Part shown: in pieces, positions 54,207 to 61,973 of the stretch
Layout: every line of letters begins with the position of its first letter
Position numbering within the stretch: the first letter of the stretch is position 1
Assembly (NCBI RefSeq): GCF_030540765.1
Contig: NZ_JAUOEL010000007.1
Location: 299,794 to 363,793 of the forward strand
Direction of reading: 5' to 3'
Source: Flavivirga jejuensis
GTDB lineage: Bacteria; Bacteroidota; Bacteroidia; Flavobacteriales; Flavobacteriaceae
DNA: 64,000 nucleotides
Made by a program: the position numbers and the translations under genes
The notes under the pieces: model-generated
The model's input: the letters and a program-made list of their open reading frames with translations, nothing else
What the model was told of the DNA's origin: nothing
The model's database searches: none

Positions 54207-56594
54207 TTAAAATTGAGTGGTGAGTTTTAAATACAAAGCCCTGCCTGGTCGTTGTAAACCATATAAATCAAAAGTCTTTGCGTTCGTAATATTTTGTGTT
54301 TCTATAGTTAAGGCATTCTTACTATCTATTTTATAGGTTATACCAACAGCATGTGTTGTTTGCTTTGGTACTTCTATTTTATATTGCGATAAACCTGAAC
54401 TTTCCCAACCAATAAAAAAAGAGTGTACATAACGGGCATTCCAAAATAAAGATAGTTGGTCATTTTTTTTCAATACATTTTGTAATTGGTATTCTGCTCC
54501 ACCATTAACAAAGAAGTAAGGTTCATTTGGTATTCGATCATCCTTAAACAATGAAAAAGGACCTGTATCGGAAGTATTGAAGTAAGATAAGTAGGTAGTG
54601 TTGGCGTTTAAACTAAATCCTTTAACAAAATCTTTTATTTTTCCACCTAATTCTACACCCTGCGAGTTGGCACTCCATACATTTTGATATTCACCAAAAC
54701 CTTCGGTATCTACAACCAAAAATATAAGATTATCTATCTTACGTATAAAGAAGTTTCCCTGTAGTTCCCATTGTGTAGTATGGTTGATATTGTTTTTATA
54801 ATGCCATTGTAGGTTGACATTGTGACTACTTTCCGGTACTAGCTCTAAGTTTTTTAACGTCTTTTGTCCATCTCCAAAAATTTCATCTTGTTGTGGTAAT
54901 CGGTACGCATACTCGTAACTTATTTTAGTAGAAAAACGGGAAGACCAATCATATCTTAATCCATTGCCTGCACCGAAATTGTTAGCAGAACGTTTATCTA
55001 TATTCACTATTTCTAGGCTAGGATCCAGCGACTCGATTCGTATATTTTGTTGGTAATTTTTTACAAAAGCAATGTTTTGCAATTTTCCTTCGTTAAAATC
55101 TGCTGTGTATTCTAGTCCAGTAACAAAATCAAAAAGGTAATAATCATCTAAAGCCTCATCAAACCGTCCATCTACTAATAAATCATCTCCAGTACGGTAG
55201 GTATACGTAGGTGCAAGAGCTAATTTTAATATGTGATTATTATTAATAGCATACACTGTTTGTTGTCTGGCAAACCAATTTTTGCTTTTGGTAATTAAAT
55301 TATCGGCATCGCCAAACTCACCTGCTATACTGTTCTCTCTTACAATTTCTCCAAACCAATTGTATAAATTATAGCCTAGGTCTAAAGATTCTCGTTCGGT
55401 ATAGTTGTAACCTCCATTAAGGTTTAACTTCCAACGGTCTGCTATGTTTATGTTGTATCGTAGATTAGTACCAACCGAAAAATTGGTAAAATGCACTTCA
55501 CCAAATGGATTGCCCGCTACCGCATTGTTGATACCAAAATCGGGGTAGCTAATAAGTCCTGGAGATTGGCTATTTTGCACTTCATTGGTATAATTACCAA
55601 AATAGCTTTCTACACTTAATTCATTTGCCCATTTTTTGTTTCGGATACCTAATCTTAGGTTTGTACCATAAGCACAGTAGGCATCATGAAATCGTTCTAC
55701 TGTTTCTTGATGTAATTGCCCTTCATCATTATCAACAGCAACATCTATTTTGTAATTGTTGTCCGTGTAGTCGTAAAAACCAGCAACATTAAAAAAAAGT
55801 CCTGTTTTATCACTAACATAACCAATACTACCTATGGCACGATGAGTATTGAAAGATCCTAATTGATAGGATGCCGACCCCGACCAGCCATTACGTTCTT
55901 TTAAGGGGACTAGATTTACGGCACCACCCAAAGCATCCGCTCCAAATACTATAGGTACCATGCCTTTGTATAATTCAATTCTACTAATAGCGTTTACAGG
56001 AACATTGGCAATACCAAAGGCATAGGATGAAAAATTCAAAGGAATACCATCGTAAAAAAACCGAACTTTATCCCCTGACAAACCGTTAAGTGAGAATCGA
56101 GTATTAGAGCCTAATCCTCCACTACGTTGTACCGTTACACCTTCGGTTTTTGCCAACACTTCTCCCAAATCTGCAGATTGAAGCTTAACTTTTTTGGTTT
56201 CGATAACTCCTACCGCTTGTGCTGTATGCTCTAATTTTCTCTTTTCGGTCTCCGCACTGATGACTACTTCGCTCAAACTGGTGACATCTTCTTCAAGGGT
56301 AAAATTTACAGAGGTCAATGGGGCATCTTGGATACGAACGGATTTCGTTTGGGTTTTATACCCTACCATTTTAGCAGAGATACGATAGGTTCCGTTAGGC
56401 AATTTCTGTAAATTATAATTGCCTTCCTCATCCGTGGCAGTAGCCATATTAAGGGAGTCTATGATAACATGTGCATATATAGCCGGTTCTCCGGAGGAAT
56501 CCGTGACCTTACCATGAATCGCAAAAGTATTGTTGTTTTGTGACATTAATTGGATGCCTTGTGTAAACAAAAGCAATGCTATAATATATTTCAT
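54207..56594 (-). CDS. TonB-dependent receptor, module 2
   Basis: A 795-residue outer-membrane receptor with signal peptide (IIALLLFTQGIQLMSQ), a carboxypeptidase-like domain at residues 24-115 (GKVTDSSGEPAIYAHVII, LPNGTYRISAKMVGYKTQT), a plug (DLGEVLAKTEGVTVQRSGGLG, FFYDGIPLNFSSYAFG, GADALGGAVNLVPLKE) and a barrel ending LKLTTQF with the terminal aromatic. It lacks an STN domain. Similar in layout to the receptor at 48623 but clearly diverged, so ligand range may differ. Confidence 0.93.
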   Translation of the reverse strand: MKYIIALLLFTQGIQLMSQNNNTFAIHGKVTDSSGEPAIYAHVIIDSLNMATATDEEGNYNLQKLPNGTYRISAKMVGYKTQTKSVRIQDAPLTSVNFTLEEDVTSLSEVVISAETEKRKLEHTAQAVGVIETKKVKLQSADLGEVLAKTEGVTVQRSGGLGSNTRFSLNGLSGDKVRFFYDGIPLNFSSYAFGIANVPVNAISRIELYKGMVPIVFGADALGGAVNLVPLKERNGWSGSASYQLGSFNTHRAIGSIGYVSDKTGLFFNVAGFYDYTDNNYKIDVAVDNDEGQLHQETVERFHDAYCAYGTNLRLGIRNKKWANELSVESYFGNYTNEVQNSQSPGLISYPDFGINNAVAGNPFGEVHFTNFSVGTNLRYNINIADRWKLNLNGGYNYTERESLDLGYNLYNWFGEIVRENSIAGEFGDADNLITKSKNWFARQQTVYAINNNHILKLALAPTYTYRTGDDLLVDGRFDEALDDYYLFDFVTGLEYTADFNEGKLQNIAFVKNYQQNIRIESLDPSLEIVNIDKRSANNFGAGNGLRYDWSSRFSTKISYEYAYRLPQQDEIFGDGQKTLKNLELVPESSHNVNLQWHYKNNINHTTQWELQGNFFIRKIDNLIFLVVDTEGFGEYQNVWSANSQGVELGGKIKDFVKGFSLNANTTYLSYFNTSDTGPFSLFKDDRIPNEPYFFVNGGAEYQLQNVLKKNDQLSLFWNARYVHSFFIGWESSGLSQYKIEVPKQTTHAVGITYKIDSKNALTIETQNITNAKTFDLYGLQRPGRALYLKLTTQF

Positions 56595-56598
56595 ATTC

Positions 56599-57210
56599 TT
56601 ATGCTATGTAAGGTTCAATACTAAAATCACCTTTTAACATGCTAAATATTTTTGGAACTGAACGATGAGGAGTATTATCGGCTATAAGTGTAGATTTATG
56701 GTTATTACCCATTAAATAATAGGTCTGTTTAGGTATTAAAATATAGGTATTATCACCTACTTTAATTGTTTTTTTAGATTTGGAGTCATTATTTAATTTT
56801 AAGCTTCCGTTAAATTGTAGGCTAAAGACATCACCTGTTATTTTTACATGGGTTTCATCCCCGCCATAAACAAAAAGGTTATTGGATTGTTGTTCGGTAA
56901 TAGCCTCTGCCATGGATGTATTACTGGTCGTGGAAAAACGACCTGCAAAGAAAACAGCGATAATAAAACATGCTACAGCTGTATAACGCATAACCGTTCT
57001 ATACAATGGCAAAACTTTTGATTTCGATTGATGTTCGAATAAAGTTGTGTGAAGTTTTTGTTTGATATTTTGAATGGAATCGCCGAATTCTTCTTCGGAA
57101 AGGGTCATATGGTCATCTTCGACCAACAACCATAGTTCAATTTCCTTTTTTTCGGCATCGGTACATTTACCTTGGTTATATTTTTTGAGCAGTTCTTTGG
57201 TGATTTTCAT
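56599..57210 (-). CDS. Short FecR-like anti-sigma factor, module 2
   Basis: A protein of about 203 residues from MKITKELLKKYNQGKCTDAE at 57210; the 13 codons upstream look untranslated. The cytosolic part (ELLKKYNQGKCTDAEKKEIELWL) matches that of the module 1 protein, the helix is YTAVACFIIAVFFAGRF, and the periplasmic part is short (HVKITGDVFSLQFNGSLKL, YILIPKQTYYLMGN). It abuts the receptor gene (4 bp) and follows the sigma gene after 70 bp. Confidence 0.78.
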   Translation of the reverse strand: MKITKELLKKYNQGKCTDAEKKEIELWLLVEDDHMTLSEEEFGDSIQNIKQKLHTTLFEHQSKSKVLPLYRTVMRYTAVACFIIAVFFAGRFSTTSNTSMAEAITEQQSNNLFVYGGDETHVKITGDVFSLQFNGSLKLNNDSKSKKTIKVGDNTYILIPKQTYYLMGNNHKSTLIADNTPHRSVPKIFSMLKGDFSIEPYIA

Positions 57211-57280
57211 ACTTGTGCTTTTATAGTATATCGCACAAAAGGATACCAACCCTGAGCCTTAAGTCAAAAAAAAAGATTTA

Positions 57281-57862
57281 TTAAAAATTTGAGTAGAAAA
57301 ATAGAAGCACCGTATAAGAGTATTCAGTAATATTTTCCCGTAAATACCTTAGTGCCTTGGTCATGTGGCTTTCTACCGTTTTAACGGAAATAACCAATTG
57401 CGATGCAATTTTTTTATTGCTCAGCCCTTGTTCTCTACTCAATAGATATACCGTTTTGCAGGTCTTGGGAAGCTGTTCTACAAGTGTATCCACTTTGGTT
57501 TGCAGTTCAGCAACGGCATAATCGTCTTCCGTGGTATTGACAACATCAGAGAGCAATTCCATATCTTCAACATGGTGTAGCGCTTGCCTATGTTTCTTTC
57601 TAAAAAAATCTATAGTTTTTAGTTTTGTGGCTCTTATCAAGTATTTTTCAATGGAACCATCTGTATTATATATTTGGTTTCTTCGTTCCCAAATCGACCT
57701 AAAAATATCATGTACTATTTCCTCTGAATCTTCCCTATGTTGTATTCGGCTATAGCAGATAGTAAACAATTTACGTGCGTAACCTTCGTAAAGCGTATCA
57801 AAACCCTTTTGGGTTCTAAAATCTGTAGGGGTTTTATAAATTTGGGCCTTTTTCAAAAACAA
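57281..57862 (-). CDS. ECF RNA polymerase sigma factor, module 2
   Basis: A 193-residue sigma-70 family factor. Region 2 is DSEEIVHDIFRSIWERRNQI and YLIRATKLKTIDFFRKKH, and region 4 is LSREQGLSNKKIASQLVISVKTVESHMTKALRYLRE. It is a paralogue of the factor at 51938. Its C-terminal tail (SYTVLLFFYSNF) is longer than usual. The Fur-like palindrome is 64 bp upstream of the ATG, and further upstream is the lipoprotein pseudogene. Confidence 0.9.
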   Translation of the reverse strand: MFLKKAQIYKTPTDFRTQKGFDTLYEGYARKLFTICYSRIQHREDSEEIVHDIFRSIWERRNQIYNTDGSIEKYLIRATKLKTIDFFRKKHRQALHHVEDMELLSDVVNTTEDDYAVAELQTKVDTLVEQLPKTCKTVYLLSREQGLSNKKIASQLVISVKTVESHMTKALRYLRENITEYSYTVLLFFYSNF

Positions 57863-57925
57863 GTTTTGCCATTTAGTACTTAATGTACTTTAAAGGGCTA
57901 CATTTTTTTGTCAAAGATAATGTTA

Positions 57926-57942
57926 TTTGGAATAATTCCAAA
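57926..57942. promoter_or_regulatory. Fur-like operator upstream of sigma gene, module 2
   Basis: The same 17-base perfect 8-1-8 inverted repeat as at 52522-52538, TTTGGAATAATTCCAAA. Confidence 0.65.
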
Positions 57943-58213
57943 TAAGCATCAAATACTTTTATGAAACCCTCTTTTAATGTCTTTTAAAATTAGATATCAT
58001 ATTATTATTATAACCTACAGAAATACTCTTGAAGTTCTTTGGAAATTCAGTATACAAGACTTAAGTCATGTCTGTTATAAAGTGAATTATATATACTTTT
58101 AGTATGATAGCTAGTAAGACCATACATCAAGAAATAAAATAATCGACCCTTACCCTAAAAGAAAGCAAAGGCCGAAAACAATCTAAATAAAAGGTGATGA
58201 TTTTATATAATTA
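57943..58213. repeat. Duplicated intergenic segment, copy 3
   Basis: Counterpart of 52539-52808, with only scattered changes. It includes the start of a lost small membrane gene at about 58100-58132 and the hairpin at 58143-58175. There is no intact gene in it. Confidence 0.82.
58143..58175 (-). ncRNA. Hairpin copy 3, stem slightly decayed
   Basis: TCGACC against GGCCGA leaves one A-C mismatch in the six-pair stem. It follows the lipoprotein pseudogene, so loss of pairing here fits loss of function. Confidence 0.4.
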
Positions 58214-58928
58214 CTACCACAATTTGTTTATAACAAGTGGTCCTTGTTCAAAAGTAATTACAACTGTAAAATCATCAACCGAATTTTGCTTTAACACATC
58301 GGTTACCCAATTGTTAATACTGGTGTCCCAGGTATATGCAGAGAAATAATTAGAGCCATCAAAAGTACCTCTATAAAGTATTGTACCATACCCATCTAAA
58401 GCAGTGTATGGTGTTACCTCTTTAGTGTCCATATCGATAGACACTGTATGGTTTATTGAGGTGTCTCCCCACCAATCCCATGCGTCATCATAGGCATCTG
58501 CCCATACAGCTTCATCATAATTCATTACTATCTTATTATCATATACATAAACAATTCTACCTCCATATGTTAAATCAGGAATTGCATCGGTATAATCAAA
58601 TTCAAAACTAGAATCAAAACTTCCATTTTGGTCCATCTTTAATAACACAAAAGGAGAACCAAATTCATCACTATCTATATTAAAATAATTATAGAAAAAT
58701 CCGTTTTCTATATTTGGTTGTATATACCTGTTCCCATTTTCGTCGGTCACAGGCCAATAACCTGCATTAAGTAAACGGTCGTCTTGTTCATATGTTAAGG
58801 TTCCTGTTGAGGGGTCGAACACAGCTACGGTAGCCCCTTCTTCTGGAAACAAATTTTCGCAACAACTTTCAATATAGTAATTCACTGGCCAAGCAACTTT
58901 CTCATTTAACGCAAACCCTATTCCTGTC
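58214..58928 (-). pseudogene. Truncated third copy of the CC-motif lipoprotein
   Basis: Codons from about 58925 down match the C-terminal 235 residues of the module 2 lipoprotein (GIGFALNEKVAWPV, ESCCENLFPEEGATVAVFDPSTGTLTYEQDDR, DAYDDAWDWWGDTSINHTVSIDMDTKEVTPYTALDGYG, LKQNSVDDFTVV). Signal peptide, lipobox and the first 175 residues are missing, and a stop codon lies just before the homology. An ATG at 58885 opens a 223-codon frame, but no promoter or export signal goes with it. The 5' edge joins a fragment of an unrelated oxidoreductase. Confidence 0.85.
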
Positions 58929-59169
58929 TATAAATCCTTTTAATAAGGCGGGGGCTGTACCCCACCAATTTGGATAAACAAAAACAAGATGTTTTGCTTT
59001 TTTTATTAATTCCCAAACCATGAGCAAATCTGGCTCTGACTCCGTTCTTTTCCTATACCCATATTTCAAGTTTAGAGAAAATTCTAAATCAGCTAAATGG
59101 ATGAGTTGACAATCCGCTTTAGAATAAGTTAACTCCTATTTTATATTGTTCGACTAAAGCGGAACATAA
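58924..59169 (-). pseudogene. Broken flavodoxin-fold NAD(P)H oxidoreductase
   Basis: Read on the minus strand, this gives ALVEQYKIGVNLF, a frameshift near 59120, then KADCQLIHLADLEFSLN, KYGYRKRTESEPDLLMVWEL and LVFVYPNWWGTAPALLKG before FIDR. These are the central motifs of the Flavodoxin_2/NQO1-type quinone reductases (WWG-x-x-PALLKGFIDR). Both ends are missing: no start or N-terminal nucleotide loop is present, and homology stops at FIDR where the lipoprotein fragment begins. It is a relic of a gene that probably belonged with the AhpD-like and Crp-type genes next to it. Confidence 0.75.
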
Positions 59170-59243
59170 ACTCTATTTATATGTATATCAATTAATTAAT
59201 AGTGTGTTTTTTATGATTTTTAATAAAAGTACTCGTTCATCTA

Positions 59244-59696
59244 CTACTTTGTTACTTTATAATTTCCTGCGGTAGATTTGAAAGTTCTCATTAACCTTGT
59301 CCAGGTATTTATTTGAGAAATAGCTAAAGTTAGATTACAGATTTCTTCTGTGCTAAAAAATCTCGTTAATGAATCAAAAATTTCATTTGAAATATCTGTT
59401 TTACTTAATTCTGTTAGTGATTCTGTAAACTGAAGAACTGCTTTTTCTTTATCTGTAAAGAACGACGTTTCATTCCAAACACTAAGCGTTGACGTTCTTA
59501 ATTCGGTTTCTCCAGTATGTTTTAACTCTTTGTAGTGCATATCAACACAATATGCACATTTGTTAATTTGAGCCACTCGTAAACGTATTAGTTCTAAAAG
59601 TTGAAAATCTAATGATGAGTTATTGATATAATTTTCAGTAGATATCATATTACCCATCATTTCTTTTGGGATTTCATTAAATGTAATTCGTTCCAT
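59244..59696 (-). CDS. Carboxymuconolactone decarboxylase/AhpD-like protein
   Basis: A 150-residue helical protein with the AhpD core motif: C47 and C50 with H54 in INKCAYCVDMHYKEL, preceded by LLELIRLRVAQ. The C-terminus has EEICNLTLAISQINTWTRLMRTF. The CxxC-xxx-H set suggests thiol peroxidase or related redox activity. A Crp-type regulator gene lies 78 bp upstream in the same direction, a pairing I recall from Bacteroidota. Confidence 0.87.
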   Translation of the reverse strand: MERITFNEIPKEMMGNMISTENYINNSSLDFQLLELIRLRVAQINKCAYCVDMHYKELKHTGETELRTSTLSVWNETSFFTDKEKAVLQFTESLTELSKTDISNEIFDSLTRFFSTEEICNLTLAISQINTWTRLMRTFKSTAGNYKVTK

Positions 59697-59774
59697 AATT
59701 TTATTGTTTTAATTTTGAAACAAACGTATTACATGTGTACGTCTTAAAAATTAAGACATCTTAAGAAATAAAAT

Positions 59775-60360
59775 TTATTTAGTTTTTCTTAATTCGCTTA
59801 AATATTCAGGTGTCATTTTTAAATAAGAAGCTAACATATATTGAGGAACTCTTTGAATAAAATTTTGGAAAGAAATTAATAAAACCATGATACCTGTCTT
59901 TACTTTTCATTTGTAAATAAAAATCATGTCTACGCTTATTGGCAATTAGCATATTTTCAGTAACAATTCTAAAGAATCGCTCTAGTTGAGGAATTGAAAA
60001 ATAAAGTTCCTCTAAAACATCTTTATTAAATAGTAATAGTTGTGTTTTTTCAATGGCTTGTATGTATAAACGAGATGGGGTTTGCGTAATATAACTTTCC
60101 ATATTTGTTAACCACCAATTTTCAAGAGCAAATTGAGTTATTTTTTCATTCCCTTTATGGTCAATGTGAAAAGAACGAATTAATCCACTTATAATGAAAT
60201 ATTTGCTTTTACAGATTTGTCCTTGTTGAAGAATATATTCTTGTTTTTGAAATGTTTTTGATTCTAGTTTGGTATAAATCTCATCGATTGCTGTATTACT
60301 AAAATCTACGTATCGATTAAAATAATTTTTGAGTTGCTCTTTATCAGTGTTTAATTTCAT
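59775..60360 (-). pseudogene. Crp/Fnr-family regulator, frameshifted near the end
   Basis: From MKLNTDKEQLKNYFNRYVDF at 60360 the frame encodes a cyclic-nucleotide-type sensor domain (KTFQKQEYILQQGQICKSKYFIISGLIRSF, KITQFALENWWLTNMESYIT) and reaches KSKDRYHGF. There a one-base change (extra T in the run near 59882-59886) shifts the frame, giving a stop at 59806. The other frame continues the family text LLISFQNFIQRVPQYMLASYLKMTPEYLSELRKTK to a stop at 59775. The missing part is the end of the DNA-contacting helix-turn-helix, so the regulator is probably defective. Confidence 0.8.
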
Positions 60361-60565
60361 TGAAATAATGTCTGTTAATGCATTCCTGATTACCTTTTTA
60401 AACAAAAAGACATTTATGAAAGTTACTTTACATTTAGGTGTGTGACTTGTTCATAATGATCAATATAAGAAACTTATGACAAGGTACTGAGTAAGTATAA
60501 AAACTAATCAGTATAAATTATTCTCTAAACAGCACCAAATTTTAGAGTTTAGTTAAAATAATGTT

Positions 60566-60585
60566 AAAAAGGGGCTAATTCGGGG
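60566..60585. repeat. Island subterminal repeat, right copy
   Basis: Exact copy of AAAAAGGGGCTAATTCGGGG at 43763-43782, in the same orientation, 66 bp inside the right attachment repeat. Confidence 0.65.
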
Positions 60586-60650
60586 GCACTAAATTTTTAG
60601 ACTTCTTAAAAGCCCTTTAAAACTTGACAAAACAGAAGTTATGGATAGTT

Positions 60651-60667
60651 CCTCTTTCTCCGCTGAG
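60651..60667. repeat. Right attachment repeat of the genomic island (attR)
   Basis: CCTCTTTCTCCGCTGAG equals bases 43654-43670 at the tRNA-Ser end. It marks the far edge of a 17-kb insertion. Confidence 0.85.
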
Positions 60668-60681
60668 GAATTACCAAAAGC

Positions 60682-60710
60682 CGATAAATATAGTGTTTAT
60701 CGATTTTTTT
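60682..60710 (+). terminator. Displaced tRNA terminator beyond attR
   Basis: CGATAAA / TTTATCG stem followed by seven T, then text shared with the region after tRNA-Ser. It is probably the old terminator of the tRNA, cut off by the insertion. The gap 60361-60827 holds no gene. Confidence 0.65.
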
Positions 60711-60827
60711 AATTTTATCAATTGCTAAATAATAGCAAAAAATGAATCATGCCTAAAAGTTGTGTTTAGGCAAAAATTCTGGTTAATCTGAATAAAAAGA
60801 ATTCTACATTTTTTGACGTCTCTAAAA

Positions 60828-61808
60828 TCATTTTCTAACTTGACTAGGACTAATTCCAAATTTTCGTTTAAATGCCGTAGAAAAATGTTGTGGATTTTTA
60901 TAGCCTATTTTATCTGAAACTTCATTGATGGATAGTTGTTGATTCCGCAGCATTTTTTTAGCCTGTTCCATTTTCGTGTCTCTTATGTACCCGAAAACAG
61001 TTGTCCCAAATACATTTTTAAATTCTTTTTTCAATGTGCATTCGTTTGTACTCACTATTCTTGCTAAATCGGACAAACACATTGGGCTATTTAACTCACT
61101 TAAAATTATTTCCCTAGCATAATACATCTTATCAATAATAGTTTTAGAAGTATTCGCATTGACAAAACATACGTCACACAATCTAATTTGATCCAATTGT
61201 AACAATAAAAGTTCTAAAACTTTAGCTTCCAAAAATAACTGCCTGTATTTACTTTTCCATGAGCAGTTTATTATTTCGTTTATGATGACGAGCATTGGAG
61301 ATGTTATAGGGTGATTATGTGGACTTAAAAAGCCTATTTCTTTATTCTGTATTATTTTTTTGAACATATCAAATAAACCATCATCAGGTAGATATTGCTC
61401 AAAAAAAGTTGGCTTAAGATTTATCTCAAAAATGTACATATCTGGTGAATTCCATTCCATTTTTCCTCGAATATGATTACAATAAAAAATGTTATGCGTA
61501 TTGTTTCCGATAGAAAAATTGTTAGGTAGACTATTTATTGAAGTATTCGAACTTCCTTGAAGAGTAAAATGCATTTCCACCGTTTCTTCATCAAACTCAA
61601 AAAACAGTGTTGTCTTTTCCGAAAACGTACTACTGCCATAACCTATCTTGAAATTATCCAATATAATTTCTTTATACCTCCCCTTTAAATCTTTGTAATC
61701 GAAAAACATGTCCAACTCATGAATACCTACGTCATCAATACTGTATTCATGTTTTCCAGATTCAAACACAATATTCTCAACATCTTTTAAATGTAATTTT
61801 AATCCCAT
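60828..61808 (-). CDS. AraC-family regulator, PchR-like
   Basis: About 326 residues from MGLKLHLKDVENIVFESGKH at 61808. An in-frame ATG 21 codons upstream would translate a pair of direct repeats, so it is rejected. The N-terminal 230 residues are a sensor domain as in PchR (LFFEFDEETVEMHFTLQGSS, FYCNHIRGKMEWNSPDMYIFEINLKPTFF). The C-terminal double helix-turn-helix is MCLSDLARIVSTNECTLKKEF and LSINEVSDKIGYKNPQHFSTAF followed by KFGISPSQVRK. Such regulators bind ferric siderophores and turn on the matching receptor, which is divergently encoded next door. Confidence 0.88.
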   Translation of the reverse strand: MGLKLHLKDVENIVFESGKHEYSIDDVGIHELDMFFDYKDLKGRYKEIILDNFKIGYGSSTFSEKTTLFFEFDEETVEMHFTLQGSSNTSINSLPNNFSIGNNTHNIFYCNHIRGKMEWNSPDMYIFEINLKPTFFEQYLPDDGLFDMFKKIIQNKEIGFLSPHNHPITSPMLVIINEIINCSWKSKYRQLFLEAKVLELLLLQLDQIRLCDVCFVNANTSKTIIDKMYYAREIILSELNSPMCLSDLARIVSTNECTLKKEFKNVFGTTVFGYIRDTKMEQAKKMLRNQQLSINEVSDKIGYKNPQHFSTAFKRKFGISPSQVRK

Positions 61809-61812
61809 AATC

Positions 61813-61850
61813 TTATTCCGTTTGGCGTAAATTTTATTCCGTACAGCGTA
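61813..61850. promoter_or_regulatory. Direct-repeat operator, 21-bp period
   Basis: TTATTCCGTTTGGCGTA at 61813-61829 and TTATTCCGTACAGCGTA at 61834-61850 match at 13 of 17 bases. A 21-bp spacing, two helical turns, is typical of AraC-family half-sites. The pair lies directly upstream of the regulator start and 124 bp before the receptor gene. Confidence 0.65.
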
Positions 61851-61973
61851 GTTGATGTAATCATTTGACAACTACATTTGCGTCGTAAATTTAGTTATTT
61901 ATAATTAATCTAAATAATATTTTCTTGTATTCTTATAATGTTCAAAGTCCAAAAATTAACCAAAATTATTACC

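Noticed and set aside
60361-60650. A second integrase or relaxase at the right end of the island
   Set aside because: No frame with recombinase or mobilisation motifs is present in this stretch or elsewhere in the island.
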